From contig CAMAXK010000011.1 in NCBI GenBank assembly GCA_945862365.1, forward strand, positions 1 to 42,884: DNA of 42,884 bases, read 5' to 3'. Under the pieces are notes generated by a model that saw nothing but the letters and a program-made list of their open reading frames with translations, had not been told where the DNA came from and did not search any database. Position 1 is the stretch's first letter. Each line of letters opens with the position of its first letter. This stretch comes from Chlamydia trachomatis. GTDB lineage: Bacteria > Chlamydiota > Chlamydiia > Chlamydiales > 2-12-FULL-49-11. Of the stretch, positions 7,758 through 17,152 are shown piece by piece. Made by a program: the position numbers and the translations under genes.

Positions 7758-8795
7758 TTACCAAGAAAGTGCTGAGGATGATTGATATTCAGTAACTCTT
7801 GTTTCAAAGAAGTTTTTCTCTTTTTGAAGATCAATTACCTCACTCATCCAAGGAAAAGGATTGGTTTTGTTGTAATGGGCAGAAAGTCCAATTCTTTCAA
7901 GACGTCTGTCTGCAATATAGCCTACATATTCTTCAAACATTGAGGCTGTTAACCCAAGAATACCCTTTGGAAGACAAGATTTTGCGTAGTCAGTTTCAAG
8001 TGCTACAGCCTCATCAATCATATCAGTAATTTCTTGCTGAAAATCCTCTGTCCAAAGATTTGGATTTTCCTCTTTAATACCATTAATTAAATCGATACCA
8101 AAGTTTAGATGCACTGTTTCATCGCGAAGAATGAATTGAAATTGCTCACCAATACCTGACATTTTATTTTGTCTATGCAGGGATAAAATCATGGCAAAAC
8201 CACTGTAGAAGAAGATACCTTCCATAATGATGTAGTAAGCAATTAAGTTTTTTAGAAATTGTCTTGCGCCTTCTTCTGTTTCTGTAGTAAATCCCTCTTG
8301 TAAAATACCTTCGGTGATTTTCATCTCAAACTGATCTTTTTTACCAATTACATCAATTTCGTTATACATATTGAAAATCTCTGACGGATTTAAGTCTAAA
8401 GATTCTACAATATAGTGAAACGTATGGGTGTGAATTGCTTCTTCAAATGCTTGACGAAGAAGGTATTGACGTGCCTCAGGGTTTGTCACATGTTTAAAAA
8501 TGGCAAGTACGATATTGTTTGCCACTAAGCTTTCTGCTGTGGAGAAAAATCCTAAGTTTCTCATCACCATCAAACGTTCTGCATCAGATAAAGCAGAGGA
8601 CTTCCAAAGCTCAATATCCTTTGCCATAGGCACCTCATTTGGCATCCAATGGTTGGCACAACCATTTAGGTAGTGCTCCCATGCCCACTTATATTTCATA
8701 GGCATGATTTGATTTACATCAACTTGATTACAGTTAATGAGACGTTTTTCTTTTGCATCAAAACGTTGTTTTTCTTTTTTATCTTCTACTAACAT
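7758..8795 (-). CDS. nrdB: ribonucleotide reductase small subunit, class Ic (Mn/Fe type)
   Basis: A 345-residue R2 protein that supplies the oxidising equivalent to NrdA for dNTP synthesis. Metal ligands are readable as Glu88, Glu119, His122, Glu192, Glu226 and His229. The position of the usual radical tyrosine (EEAIHTHTF) is Phe126, and the first ligand is Glu rather than Asp. Both traits are those of the Chlamydia trachomatis enzyme, which uses a Mn(IV)/Fe(III) centre in place of a tyrosyl radical. The gene follows nrdA after 15 bp on the same strand, with AGGGG as ribosome site, so the two form an operon. The C-terminal tail that docks into R1 is present ([11 protein letters not shown]). 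Confidence 0.97.
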   Translation of the reverse strand: MLVEDKKEKQRFDAKEKRLINCNQVDVNQIMPMKYKWAWEHYLNGCANHWMPNEVPMAKDIELWKSSALSDAERLMVMRNLGFFSTAESLVANNIVLAIFKHVTNPEARQYLLRQAFEEAIHTHTFHYIVESLDLNPSEIFNMYNEIDVIGKKDQFEMKITEGILQEGFTTETEEGARQFLKNLIAYYIIMEGIFFYSGFAMILSLHRQNKMSGIGEQFQFILRDETVHLNFGIDLINGIKEENPNLWTEDFQQEITDMIDEAVALETDYAKSCLPKGILGLTASMFEEYVGYIADRRLERIGLSAHYNKTNPFPWMSEVIDLQKEKNFFETRVTEYQSSSALSW

Positions 8796-8810
8796 AATTC
8801 CCCTATAATT

Positions 8811-11800
8811 TTATTGACAACTCTCACAACCTTCTTCCATAGAACAGACCTGAGCCTTTCTATCTACAACAATTCGAGAGGAGGCTGATTTATTTTTCAT
8901 CCATCTTGGCTGCAATCCACGCTTATTAATATCGGTGGTTGATTTTTCAATCGTTGTAGCAGCTAAAGCCCGTAGATAATAAGTTGTTTTAATTCCCTTT
9001 TTCCAAGCTGCAAAATAAAGCTCATGCATCTTTTTACCACTTGGCTCAGCAAGGAATAAATTCATTGATTGACCCATATCAATCCATTTTTGACGTCTAC
9101 TTCCACATTCAATCAACCAAAGAGAATCTACTTCAAACGCAGTAAGGTAGTTTTTCTTAATATGATCTGGAATACGCTCAATTTCAGCAATAGATCCATC
9201 AAAGTATTTTAAATCATCTAACATCTCTTTATCCCACATACCGAGCTTTTTAAGATCTTCGATAAGATAGATATTAGGGATGGTAAATTCTCCAGATAAA
9301 TTAGATTTTACATAAAGATTTTTGTAGTTTGGATCAATGCAGGCACTTACCCCTAAAATATTAGAAATTGTCGCAGTTGGAGCAATAGCCATAGTATTAG
9401 AGTTTCGCATTCCTTGTTTCTTCACTAATTCTCTCACAATATTCCAATCCTTTTTAAATGATCGGTCCATATCCACTTTCTCCCCACGCTCCTGCTCTAA
9501 AAGATCGATGGTATCAATAGGTAAAAGCCCTAGGTCCCATTTAGATCCTTTATAACTTTGGTAGGCGCCGCGCTCTTTAGCTAGGTTAGAGGAGGCAACA
9601 ATTGCATGATAAGAAATTTTTTCCATCACATCATCGGCCACTTCAACAGCATCAAAACTTGCGTAGCTAATAGACTTTTTATGAAGAAGATCTTGAAAGC
9701 CCATTAAACCAAGACCAATAGGTCTATGTTTTAAGTTAGAATTTTTTGCCTCTGGGATTGGATAAAAGTTAATATCAATCACATTGTCAAGCATTCTAAT
9801 GGCAGTTGTTACTGTATATTCAAGTAACTCTTCATTAATGTTGTTATCTTTATCTAGATGAGCAATTAAATTGATAGAGCCAAGATTACATACAGCAACC
9901 TCTTCTTTAGAAGTGTTTAGAAGAATCTCTGTACATAGATTTGAGCTATGAACAACACCCATATGACTTTGAGGGGAGCGGATGTTTGATGGATCTTTAA
10001 ATGTAATCCAAGGATGGCCTGTCTCAAAAAGCATAGAAAGCATTTTTCTCCAAAGATCTTTTGCATCTACTGTTCTATGTAATGCAATTTTTCCATCAAG
10101 AGCTTGCTGCTCATAATCTTCGTAGCGCTGCTCAAAAGCTTTACCGTATAACTCATGTAAATCAGGAACATCACTTGGGCTAAAAAGGGTCCAATGTTTA
10201 CCTTGCTCTACCCGTTTCATGAATAAATCTGGAATCCAGTTTGCTGTATTCATATCATGAGTACGACGTCTTTCATCACCTGTATTTTTCCTAAGTTCAA
10301 GAAAATTTTCGATATCTAGGTGCCAAGTTTCAAGATAAGAGCATAATGCTCCTTTTCTTTTTCCACCCTGATTTACAGCAACTGCTGTATCGTTTGCCAC
10401 TTTTAAAAATGGGATCACCCCTTGTGATCGTCCATTTGTACCCTTGATCATAGAACCAGTTGCTCTAACAGAGGTCCAATCATTACCAAGACCACCTGCC
10501 CATTTCGATAGTTGAGCATCATCAGAGATTACTTTAAAAATATGCTCTAAATCGTCATTGATAGTAGATAGATAACAAGAACTTAATTGTGAGTGGTTTG
10601 TACCGGAATTAAAGAGGGTAGGGGTTCCTGGAGAGTATAAAAGCTGAGATAAAATGTTATAAAACTCTATCGCTCTTTTTGTTTTGTTATCTTCACGGAT
10701 GGATAAGCCCATAGAAACTCTCATCCAAAAGATTTGTGGAGTCTCAAGCCTTCTTTCTTTGTGATGAATAAAATATCTATCATAAAGAGTTTGCATTCCT
10801 AAATATTGAATTAGATAATCTCTATCTGGAACAATAGCTTTAGATAGCTCATCTAAATCAAAGTCATAAAGCTCAGGGGAGAGTCTTTCCACAGAAATCC
10901 CTTTTTGAATATAGCTGATAAAGTATTCTCTGTAACTTTGCTCAAAACTTTTCTCTCTAGAGGAGCACTCTAAGGTTTCTCTGTAAATCTTTTCTAGTAA
11001 TAATTTTGCAGTTACATAAGTGTAGTTGGGCTCGATCTCGATTTTTGCACGTGCTGCCATAATCAGAGCGGTATCTACCTCATTTTCAGTAATACCTTCA
11101 TAAAAATTTAGCAAAGCTGAGTGAACTAGAGCTTCTTTATCAATATGTTTTAAGTTTCTGCAAGCATGGCTGATTTGTTTTTCGATATCACCTTGTGTGA
11201 TGGTATAAGTTTCACCCTTTTCACCAGTGATAAGAAAGGATTTTCCAGAAATAGTGGCTGCACTTTCCTCTTTGATTTCATTTCTTGATCGAATATATCT
11301 TTTTGCCTCTTCAAAGAAACCAAGTTCCATTAAAACGTTCTCTGTGATTTCCTCAAGCGCCTCTCTTGTGATGGTCTCTACTTCCAAAGCAAGAATGGTA
11401 GAGGCAATCATAGAGGTGATTTCATTAATAGAATCCACCATGGTAGATTCAGGCTGACCATCGATGCTATGGTGATTTCTAAATAAATTTTCTATCGATG
11501 AAGAGATTTTCATTGGGTTAAAGCGTCTTTTGGTAATTCCATCGGCACTTAAAATCGTAATTAACTTACGCTCATGAGATCTTTCAGCTCTTTTTTTATC
11601 CCTATAGAGGATATAATCACGGGCTACATCATGATAATCGTTTTTCATAAGGGTAATTTCTACTAAATCTTGTATTCCTTCAACTGTTAAAGTCACCCCT
11701 TTTTCCCCTAAATGTTTGGATTTATCCTCAACAATTGTGGTAAGTCTTGTGATTGTGTTTTTTATTCCAATTGGTAGGGGTTGATCCTTAGGAAGCTTTT

Positions 11801-11999
11801 TCGTGTCGCAAAATGCAGCGCAAAGGGCATTTTCAATTCTATCCCTACTGAAAGGTAGAATGCTTCCATTTCGCTTTACAATTGTTAACGCATTTATGGA
11901 TGGCTTTTTGTTTGGATGTAACTTTTTCATAGAGCTTAAAAGAAGAGTGTCGTTTGTATCTTCTTTTGCCTTAGTTATCGTCTCTTTATCCTTTTTCAT
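8811..11999 (-). CDS. nrdA: ribonucleotide reductase large subunit with three ATP-cone-like modules
   Basis: A 1062-residue class I R1, about 300 longer than the E. coli enzyme. The extra length is N-terminal: cone-like modules at about 38-137 (VKRNGSILPFSRDRIENAL), 146-240 (ADGITKRRFNPMKISSSI) and 254-335, of which the third aligns with the single E. coli cone. The catalytic core shows Cys475 and Cys704 as the redox pair, Cys689 as the radical cysteine with Asn687 and Glu691 (SSNLCTEI), and the Tyr-Tyr pair in TTYYLRALA. The C-terminal shuttle cysteines are Cys1052, Cys1058 and Cys1061. Chlamydial NrdA is similarly long. It starts the nrdAB operon, with GAGGGG before ATG and NrdR-like boxes upstream. 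Confidence 0.97.
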   Translation of the reverse strand: MKKDKETITKAKEDTNDTLLLSSMKKLHPNKKPSINALTIVKRNGSILPFSRDRIENALCAAFCDTKKLPKDQPLPIGIKNTITRLTTIVEDKSKHLGEKGVTLTVEGIQDLVEITLMKNDYHDVARDYILYRDKKRAERSHERKLITILSADGITKRRFNPMKISSSIENLFRNHHSIDGQPESTMVDSINEITSMIASTILALEVETITREALEEITENVLMELGFFEEAKRYIRSRNEIKEESAATISGKSFLITGEKGETYTITQGDIEKQISHACRNLKHIDKEALVHSALLNFYEGITENEVDTALIMAARAKIEIEPNYTYVTAKLLLEKIYRETLECSSREKSFEQSYREYFISYIQKGISVERLSPELYDFDLDELSKAIVPDRDYLIQYLGMQTLYDRYFIHHKERRLETPQIFWMRVSMGLSIREDNKTKRAIEFYNILSQLLYSPGTPTLFNSGTNHSQLSSCYLSTINDDLEHIFKVISDDAQLSKWAGGLGNDWTSVRATGSMIKGTNGRSQGVIPFLKVANDTAVAVNQGGKRKGALCSYLETWHLDIENFLELRKNTGDERRRTHDMNTANWIPDLFMKRVEQGKHWTLFSPSDVPDLHELYGKAFEQRYEDYEQQALDGKIALHRTVDAKDLWRKMLSMLFETGHPWITFKDPSNIRSPQSHMGVVHSSNLCTEILLNTSKEEVAVCNLGSINLIAHLDKDNNINEELLEYTVTTAIRMLDNVIDINFYPIPEAKNSNLKHRPIGLGLMGFQDLLHKKSISYASFDAVEVADDVMEKISYHAIVASSNLAKERGAYQSYKGSKWDLGLLPIDTIDLLEQERGEKVDMDRSFKKDWNIVRELVKKQGMRNSNTMAIAPTATISNILGVSACIDPNYKNLYVKSNLSGEFTIPNIYLIEDLKKLGMWDKEMLDDLKYFDGSIAEIERIPDHIKKNYLTAFEVDSLWLIECGSRRQKWIDMGQSMNLFLAEPSGKKMHELYFAAWKKGIKTTYYLRALAATTIEKSTTDINKRGLQPRWMKNKSASSRIVVDRKAQVCSMEEGCESCQ

Positions 12000-12033
12000 A
12001 ATACCCCTCTAATAGTGTTCTTCTTTCTTTTGA

Positions 12034-12049
12034 ATACAAGATGTAGTGT
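12034..12049 (-). promoter_or_regulatory. NrdR box 1 upstream of nrdA
   Basis: The plus strand reads ATACAAGATGTAGTGT; on the coding strand this is ACACTACATCTTGTAT, close to the imperfect palindrome bound by the repressor NrdR. It begins exactly 32 bp from the second box, a near three-turn spacing typical of NrdR tandem sites. Confidence 0.7.
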
Positions 12050-12062
12050 TTTTTGTCTACAA

Positions 12063-12091
12063 AGTATACTATATATTGTATTCATTGACTA
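12063..12091 (-). promoter_or_regulatory. nrdAB promoter overlapped by NrdR box 2
   Basis: On the minus strand TAGTCA (12086-12091, four of six matches) and TATACT (12063-12068, five of six) are spaced by 17 bp. The palindrome ATACTATATATTGTAT (12066-12081) covers the spacer and part of the -10. A repressor bound there would block polymerase, which fits NrdR control of dNTP synthesis. NrdR itself is not in this window. Confidence 0.65.
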
Positions 12092-12126
12092 TTTGTCCAG
12101 AGAAAAAAACTATTTTTTTCCAGAGG

Positions 12127-13776
12127 CTAAATCATTTGCAATTTAATCAATATCTTTGGTAAATTAGACCGCTTTGTATTTAGAAGAACTGAAAATATTG
12201 GATATTTATAAACATTACATAAAAAAGGTTCAACGATATTAAAGACATTTTCACCGTTAAACGAGGTTAAAATAAAGAGAATGGAAATGATTTCCCCAAA
12301 AAGGTGAAAACCTAATTGGAATGAGGGGATATCTAATAAGTACAACCCTTTAATTTTTTCTTTTAGGATAATGGCAGGAAAACTTTTTGGGTCCATTTTT
12401 TTATAAATGGATAAAAGAGGTGTTAAGATGGCCTTACTTTGTTTTTCAAGAGAGGTAAATACTTCTTCATTTTTCTCAGGAAGGAAAAAGGAGAGGGTAT
12501 GCTTAATGTAAGTTTTTGCATCATCAAGGGATAACTCTTTAATATGTTCATTTGTAAAAGCCCCTGAAATATCAACTTGGAGAAATTCAGGTTTGATTTT
12601 TACGTAAGTTTCTAAAAATGAGATAATGTTTTCAGAAATCTTGAAAGTGTCTTCTACTTGTATTTCTGAAGAGGGGTTGTTTAAAAGCTCTAATAAGTAG
12701 GTGATTTGTGTTTCATAAAAACCTGCTAAAAAATAACCCGCCTGTGAGTTATATAGCTCTATTTCAGACAAAGGAGCTTTGATGGGTAAAAAATAGTTAT
12801 CATAGTAATGAGTAAATGAGTTGCAAAGATCCCCCTTTTGTATAGATAGATCTAAACTTTTCTCTAAAATATGTAAGCTGTAGCAGGCTTCTTTGATATT
12901 TTGCAAATGACTTTCTTGCTTTGTTTCAATGATTTCGTATTTGCCAGTACTAAATAGGTTTTTCAAAGAGTTATATAATTGTTCCGTATTTTCAGCCACA
13001 TTCAGCTGCTCGTGAATGGACTTACGCAGGGCATAGGGTAAGAAAAATGGGGCGTTTTTTGCAATTGCATCAAATGTAAATTCTATTTCACTATGCATTT
13101 GATTTAGAATTTTACGACAAATATTTACATTACCCTCTTCCCCTTGTGAACATAGGTGAAGTAAAGATAGTAGATTGTGAGTAATTTCCAGATGTTTATG
13201 GTTAACATTTTTAAGAACTTGCATCTCTTTGATATATTCATCCATCTGAATATGAGAAAAAAGAAGCTTATTTTTTTTAAAGGTCTTTTTCAGCAGTTTT
13301 AAAAAGTCTTTTATTTTCTCTATTAAATGTGCTTTGACCTTTTCGGCAGCTTTTCCCTTAAAACTCTTTAATTTGATGAAGACAAAAAAGTAATCCTCAA
13401 GATCCTCGGTAAGGAGCTTTACCCTTGCTATCGGGTCATCTGGATAGTTTGGGTAGTGAGAAATCGAGCAAAGTTTTTGAAAAGCCAAGCTGATATTTTG
13501 CACCTTTTGAATTTCCTCTGGGGGGTGGTGATCTTCATCGGTGAAAACATAAACATCTTTCCATAAACTCCCACCGCTTAGGTTTTTCAATACTTTTTTA
13601 AAAGTGGGCATTTCAAAAAAAAGAGCAATCGCCTTTGGAAAAGTCTCCTTTTCATAAAGAACTCTAATTTGCTCTCCAAGTTCTTTATTTAAATCACGAT
13701 TTGCCCTTTTCCAGTTGGCAGAGTAACTTAACAGCTTGTTGGCCTTAGGACGTAACTTTTTTACAGAACTTTGCAT
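12127..13776 (-). CDS. conserved-looking helical protein of unknown function
   Basis: I do not recognise this 549-residue protein. It is predicted mostly alpha-helical, rich in Lys, Leu and Phe, without a signal peptide, clear transmembrane segment or enzymatic motif. The N-terminus is basic (SVKKLRPKANKLLSYSANWK), and a more hydrophobic stretch near the C-terminus (LGFHLFGEIISILFILTSF) is too broken for a confident membrane helix. It is divergent from pssA with 82 bp between the starts and lies 127 bp from the nrdA start. An all-helical scaffold or a secreted effector lacking a Sec signal are both possible. Base composition matches its neighbours. Confidence 0.7.
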   Translation of the reverse strand: MQSSVKKLRPKANKLLSYSANWKRANRDLNKELGEQIRVLYEKETFPKAIALFFEMPTFKKVLKNLSGGSLWKDVYVFTDEDHHPPEEIQKVQNISLAFQKLCSISHYPNYPDDPIARVKLLTEDLEDYFFVFIKLKSFKGKAAEKVKAHLIEKIKDFLKLLKKTFKKNKLLFSHIQMDEYIKEMQVLKNVNHKHLEITHNLLSLLHLCSQGEEGNVNICRKILNQMHSEIEFTFDAIAKNAPFFLPYALRKSIHEQLNVAENTEQLYNSLKNLFSTGKYEIIETKQESHLQNIKEACYSLHILEKSLDLSIQKGDLCNSFTHYYDNYFLPIKAPLSEIELYNSQAGYFLAGFYETQITYLLELLNNPSSEIQVEDTFKISENIISFLETYVKIKPEFLQVDISGAFTNEHIKELSLDDAKTYIKHTLSFFLPEKNEEVFTSLEKQSKAILTPLLSIYKKMDPKSFPAIILKEKIKGLYLLDIPSFQLGFHLFGEIISILFILTSFNGENVFNIVEPFLCNVYKYPIFSVLLNTKRSNLPKILIKLQMI

Positions 13777-13858
13777 AACTGCAGCTCTACCATAAAAGGT
13801 TTTATTTTATAAGAAAAAAAGATGGGAAGATAAAAGTACTTAGGTGTATGATTAAGAC

Positions 13859-14638
13859 ATGAAAAAAGTTTCCATCATTCCAAATATAATCACATCGTTT
13901 GGTCTTGCCTGTGGCCTGTTTGTAATTTTTCGGGTAAATATGACAGATGGTACAACTTTTGGCTTGCTAAAGTCGATGACTTACATTTTGTTACTTGCGG
14001 CAGTTGCAGATGTTTTAGATGGTGCAGTTGCTCGAGCAATGAGAGGGGAATCAGAGTTTGGTCTTGCCTTTGATAGTCTATCTGATGCAATTTCTTTTGG
14101 AGTTGCCCCTTCTGTATTATTCCTTGGCTCATTAACGGTTGACCCAGGAACGGTGGAGTCGTTTTTTGCTATTTCTGCCACCATGATTTATACAATTTGC
14201 GGTGTGCTTCGCCTGGTTAGATACAATATTAAACAAGCTAATGATAAAGAGGAAAAAAACAAACCTTTTATTGGTTTGCCTATTCCTGCTGCCGCAATGG
14301 CTTTTGTTTCACCAAATCTTTTATTGCACGCCCCATTTTTTACAAAAAGGGTGCAGGTAGGGGAGGTGGCAATGACTTGGATCTTAACAATTATCGGAAT
14401 ACTTTTAGCCTATTTAATGCTCTCAAAAATTCGATTCGGAAGCTTAAAAAGTTTTAATTTCCGTCTAAGGTCGTTTGAAACGGTCTTTTTAGGCTCTATC
14501 CTTGCGCTTTTTTTTCTCTATGGGTTGATATATAATTTAACAATGTTACTGCTTGTGGTTTCTTGGGGCTATATTCTATTTTCTTTGTTCCTGATCCCAT
14601 TTCAAAAAGATTCCAAACTTAAGAAAAACAAACCTTAG
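13859..14638 (+). CDS. pssA: CDP-diacylglycerol-serine O-phosphatidyltransferase
   Basis: A 259-residue integral membrane protein of the CDP-alcohol phosphatidyltransferase family. The diagnostic motif D-x2-D-G-x2-A-R-x8-G-x3-D-x3-D is complete: Asp51, Asp54-Gly55, Ala58-Arg59, Gly68, Asp72, Asp76. The aspartates hold two metal ions that position CDP-diacylglycerol. The multiple hydrophobic segments and the N-terminal IPNIITSFGLACGL are typical of phosphatidylserine synthase, the first step toward phosphatidylethanolamine. In Chlamydia pssA lies next to nrdA and rmuC, as here. Its TAG stop overlaps the stop of the convergent kinase-like gene within the four bases TTAG. Confidence 0.9.
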   Translation: MKKVSIIPNIITSFGLACGLFVIFRVNMTDGTTFGLLKSMTYILLLAAVADVLDGAVARAMRGESEFGLAFDSLSDAISFGVAPSVLFLGSLTVDPGTVESFFAISATMIYTICGVLRLVRYNIKQANDKEEKNKPFIGLPIPAAAMAFVSPNLLLHAPFFTKRVQVGEVAMTWILTIIGILLAYLMLSKIRFGSLKSFNFRLRSFETVFLGSILALFFLYGLIYNLTMLLLVVSWGYILFSLFLIPFQKDSKLKKNKP

Positions 14639-15669
14639 ACCACTGAAGAAGAGTTGATTTTACCCATAGCCACTCGATATAAATGGCCATCCTGGGATGT
14701 CTTATTTTCAAGTTTCTTATCGACAGGGTAGGCAAAATCTTTACACGCTAAAAGTGTATAATCATCTATCAGCTCTTTAGTCATTTTTGGATTGTGATGA
14801 AGGTAGGTTTGAATGTAGACCTCTGTTAACTCTTTTGTCTCCTGATCTGTTAACCCATAAAAGGTAGATAAACCTTCTAGGAAAAAGAGAAACTTCCCAC
14901 TATCTAGACCAACAGGAGCTCCTGCAAGGGATCTTGGCATAAAGGAGAGGTCAATAAATGTAGTCGTGTTTGATTTAGTATCGTAAAAAATATTCCCAAG
15001 GTGAGCATCTCCATGAATCATCCCATAAGGACCTTCAAAAGTGCCATCTGCATAATCTTCATAATACTCATCGTAGTAAGGGGAGTATGAGGAGGTTTTC
15101 TTTAAACTATGAAACTCTGCAAATGATTTAGCTGCCCCTTTCACAGAGGCTTTCAAGTCTCTGTAAGCAATGACCCTTCTTGATGCATTAGCCTTACCTG
15201 TGTCTTTAATAAGGGTATTAATAGATTTTCCCTGGGCAAGGGTTTCTATTAGATAGGCGTTAGATTCATCTTCGCTATTAAACTCTGCAGTTCCAATCAG
15301 TTTTGGGACATTAAAATATTTTGCATTATAAAAATAAGTTTCATGTAGGGAGGATAGCTCATCTCTAAACTCCTTTCTATCATATTCATCATAGATAGGA
15401 AGTTTTTTAATAATAGCTAAAGGCTTACCACCTGAGGTGTAAACGAAATAAATTGTACTACCTTTGCCAGACTCAGACATATCCTCGTTAGCAACTAATT
15501 TTTTAAAAACCAAAAACTCTTGATTAAAAAATCTATTATTAATTGTTTCTAGATCTTCATCTGGTACCACCACTTCCATTTTTTTATCATAATTAGAGGC
15601 TTTTTCCAGTGGAATTGGAAGGGAATAACTATTTAATAATAAAGATAATGCTAATATTGTACTATTCAT
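14635..15669 (-). CDS. exported APH/choline-kinase-like protein
   Basis: 344 residues with the phosphotransferase (Brenner) motif HGDAHLGN (His219, Asp221, Asn226) followed by a metal-binding Asp240 in TTFIDLS. A lysine in AIIKKLP (Lys88/89) could be the ATP-anchoring residue. These are the core features of aminoglycoside phosphotransferase and choline kinase folds, which phosphorylate small molecules or proteins. Unusually, the N-terminus MNSTILALSLLLNSYSLPIP looks like a signal peptide, though it lacks a basic residue before the hydrophobic stretch. No strong ribosome site is visible, so the start could be internal (Met31). If exported it might act in the host or inclusion. Substrate unknown. 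It converges on pssA with overlapping stop codons. Confidence 0.7.
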   Translation of the reverse strand: MNSTILALSLLLNSYSLPIPLEKASNYDKKMEVVVPDEDLETINNRFFNQEFLVFKKLVANEDMSESGKGSTIYFVYTSGGKPLAIIKKLPIYDEYDRKEFRDELSSLHETYFYNAKYFNVPKLIGTAEFNSEDESNAYLIETLAQGKSINTLIKDTGKANASRRVIAYRDLKASVKGAAKSFAEFHSLKKTSSYSPYYDEYYEDYADGTFEGPYGMIHGDAHLGNIFYDTKSNTTTFIDLSFMPRSLAGAPVGLDSGKFLFFLEGLSTFYGLTDQETKELTEVYIQTYLHHNPKMTKELIDDYTLLACKDFAYPVDKKLENKTSQDGHLYRVAMGKINSSSVV

Positions 15670-15765
15670 AATAATATTGTCTCAAATGTTATAATAAAAT
15701 AAAACTAAAACAATTTATATATACTAAAAATCTATTCCTTGGGTTTTATCGATATTTAAGGTAAA

Positions 15766-17046
15766 ATGAAGTTTTTCAGGAGAAATAGAATGTTAATGAT
15801 TTTAATGGGTGTGGGATTTTTTTCAATTGTTGTGATTTTAGCTATAGTTTGTACGAGAAAGATGAATGAAGTTAAGGGATTAAAAGAGCAGTTAACTCAT
15901 TTTCAGATTGAAAATGCAAAGCTTGAAACATCTTTAATGGAACAAAATAAAAGTTTTGAAAGTAAGCTTGCATTGATAGATGAGTCTAAAGAGAGGCTGA
16001 AAGATGTGGTGAAGGGGATTTCGGCAGATGCGTTAGAGAAAATGGAGGCTAAAGCCTCTAGAGAAGAGGATAGACGTGGGAAGGTCCTTTCAGAGCTTGT
16101 AAATCCTATGAAAGAATCACTGAATAAGCTTACAGAAAAGCTCGCGGTGATGGAAAAAGATAGGAAGGTGGACAAAGAATCATTATCTGAACAAATGAAG
16201 CAGATGGTGGAATCTGAAAAAACACTTCTTAAAGAAACGGTGAACTTAAAGGATGCACTTTCTAAGCCTGAAATTCGAGGCCTTTGGGGGGAGATGCAGC
16301 TTAAACGGGTGATTGAAATATCTGGGATGTTAAATTACTGTGACTTTTTAGAGCAAAATGTGGAGGAGTCTGAAAATGGGCGAATTCGCCCTGATATGAC
16401 CATTAAGCTTTCTGAGGATAGATGTATCATCGTAGATTCAAAAGCTCCTTTTGAGGGATTTTTACGCGCATTAGCAACAGATAATGTTTCGGAAAAAGAA
16501 GAGCAAATTAAAAGGCATGCTCGCCATTTAAGAAATCATATACAAATGTTATCGAAGAAAAAGTATTATGAAGGGTTCACAAATACTCCTGAATTTGTGG
16601 TATTATTTCTCCCATCAGAGGTGTTTTTTTCCTCAGCAATGCAAGTTGATCCAACATTACTTGAATATGGAGCAAGCCTTGGGGTAATTCTTGCAACACC
16701 GACAACTTTAATAGGGCTACTACGAGCGGTAGCTTACGGCTGGAAAAATGAAGCCATGACCACAAATGCTAAATTAATACAAAGTATTGGAATGGATCTT
16801 TATAAACGGCTACATGATATGAGTAAGCATTTGACATCGCTTGGAAAGTCGTTAAATATGTCTGTAGATGGATATAATAAGACAATCGGTACATTTGAGC
16901 GAAGAGTGTTAAGTTCTGCAAGAAAATTTAATGAGCTTGGCGCCTCCTCTGGTGATATTATACTTTCGCCATTTGAGCCAATAGATAATCAAATTCGTAC
17001 GATTCAAGGTTTAGAATTGGATGAAGATGAAATCAGCATGCAATAG
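15766..17046 (+). CDS. rmuC: RmuC-family DNA recombination protein
   Basis: 426 residues in the RmuC (formerly YigN) layout: an N-terminal membrane anchor (about 10-29), a long coiled coil (32-165), then the restriction-endonuclease-like RmuC domain with the family hallmark IRPDMTIKLSEDRCIIVDSK. Glu176, Asp224 and Lys226 are candidate active-site residues. RmuC limits inversion and recombination at short repeats in E. coli, and a YigN-type gene lies near pssA and htrA in C. trachomatis (CT825, from memory). The start at 15766 follows TAAGG; Met9 at 15790 is an alternative. Downstream lies the hairpin-repeat junction shared with the SH3b gene. Confidence 0.9.
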   Translation: MKFFRRNRMLMILMGVGFFSIVVILAIVCTRKMNEVKGLKEQLTHFQIENAKLETSLMEQNKSFESKLALIDESKERLKDVVKGISADALEKMEAKASREEDRRGKVLSELVNPMKESLNKLTEKLAVMEKDRKVDKESLSEQMKQMVESEKTLLKETVNLKDALSKPEIRGLWGEMQLKRVIEISGMLNYCDFLEQNVEESENGRIRPDMTIKLSEDRCIIVDSKAPFEGFLRALATDNVSEKEEQIKRHARHLRNHIQMLSKKKYYEGFTNTPEFVVLFLPSEVFFSSAMQVDPTLLEYGASLGVILATPTTLIGLLRAVAYGWKNEAMTTNAKLIQSIGMDLYKRLHDMSKHLTSLGKSLNMSVDGYNKTIGTFERRVLSSARKFNELGASSGDIILSPFEPIDNQIRTIQGLELDEDEISMQ

Positions 17047-17152
17047 CCAATTCTAAATATAATAGAACACAAAGATTCAAAGATTACTGCCTCTTTTTTT
17101 GTGATTCACTCACTATAGGTATGGGTGAATTAAAAATGCAATATCACCACAG

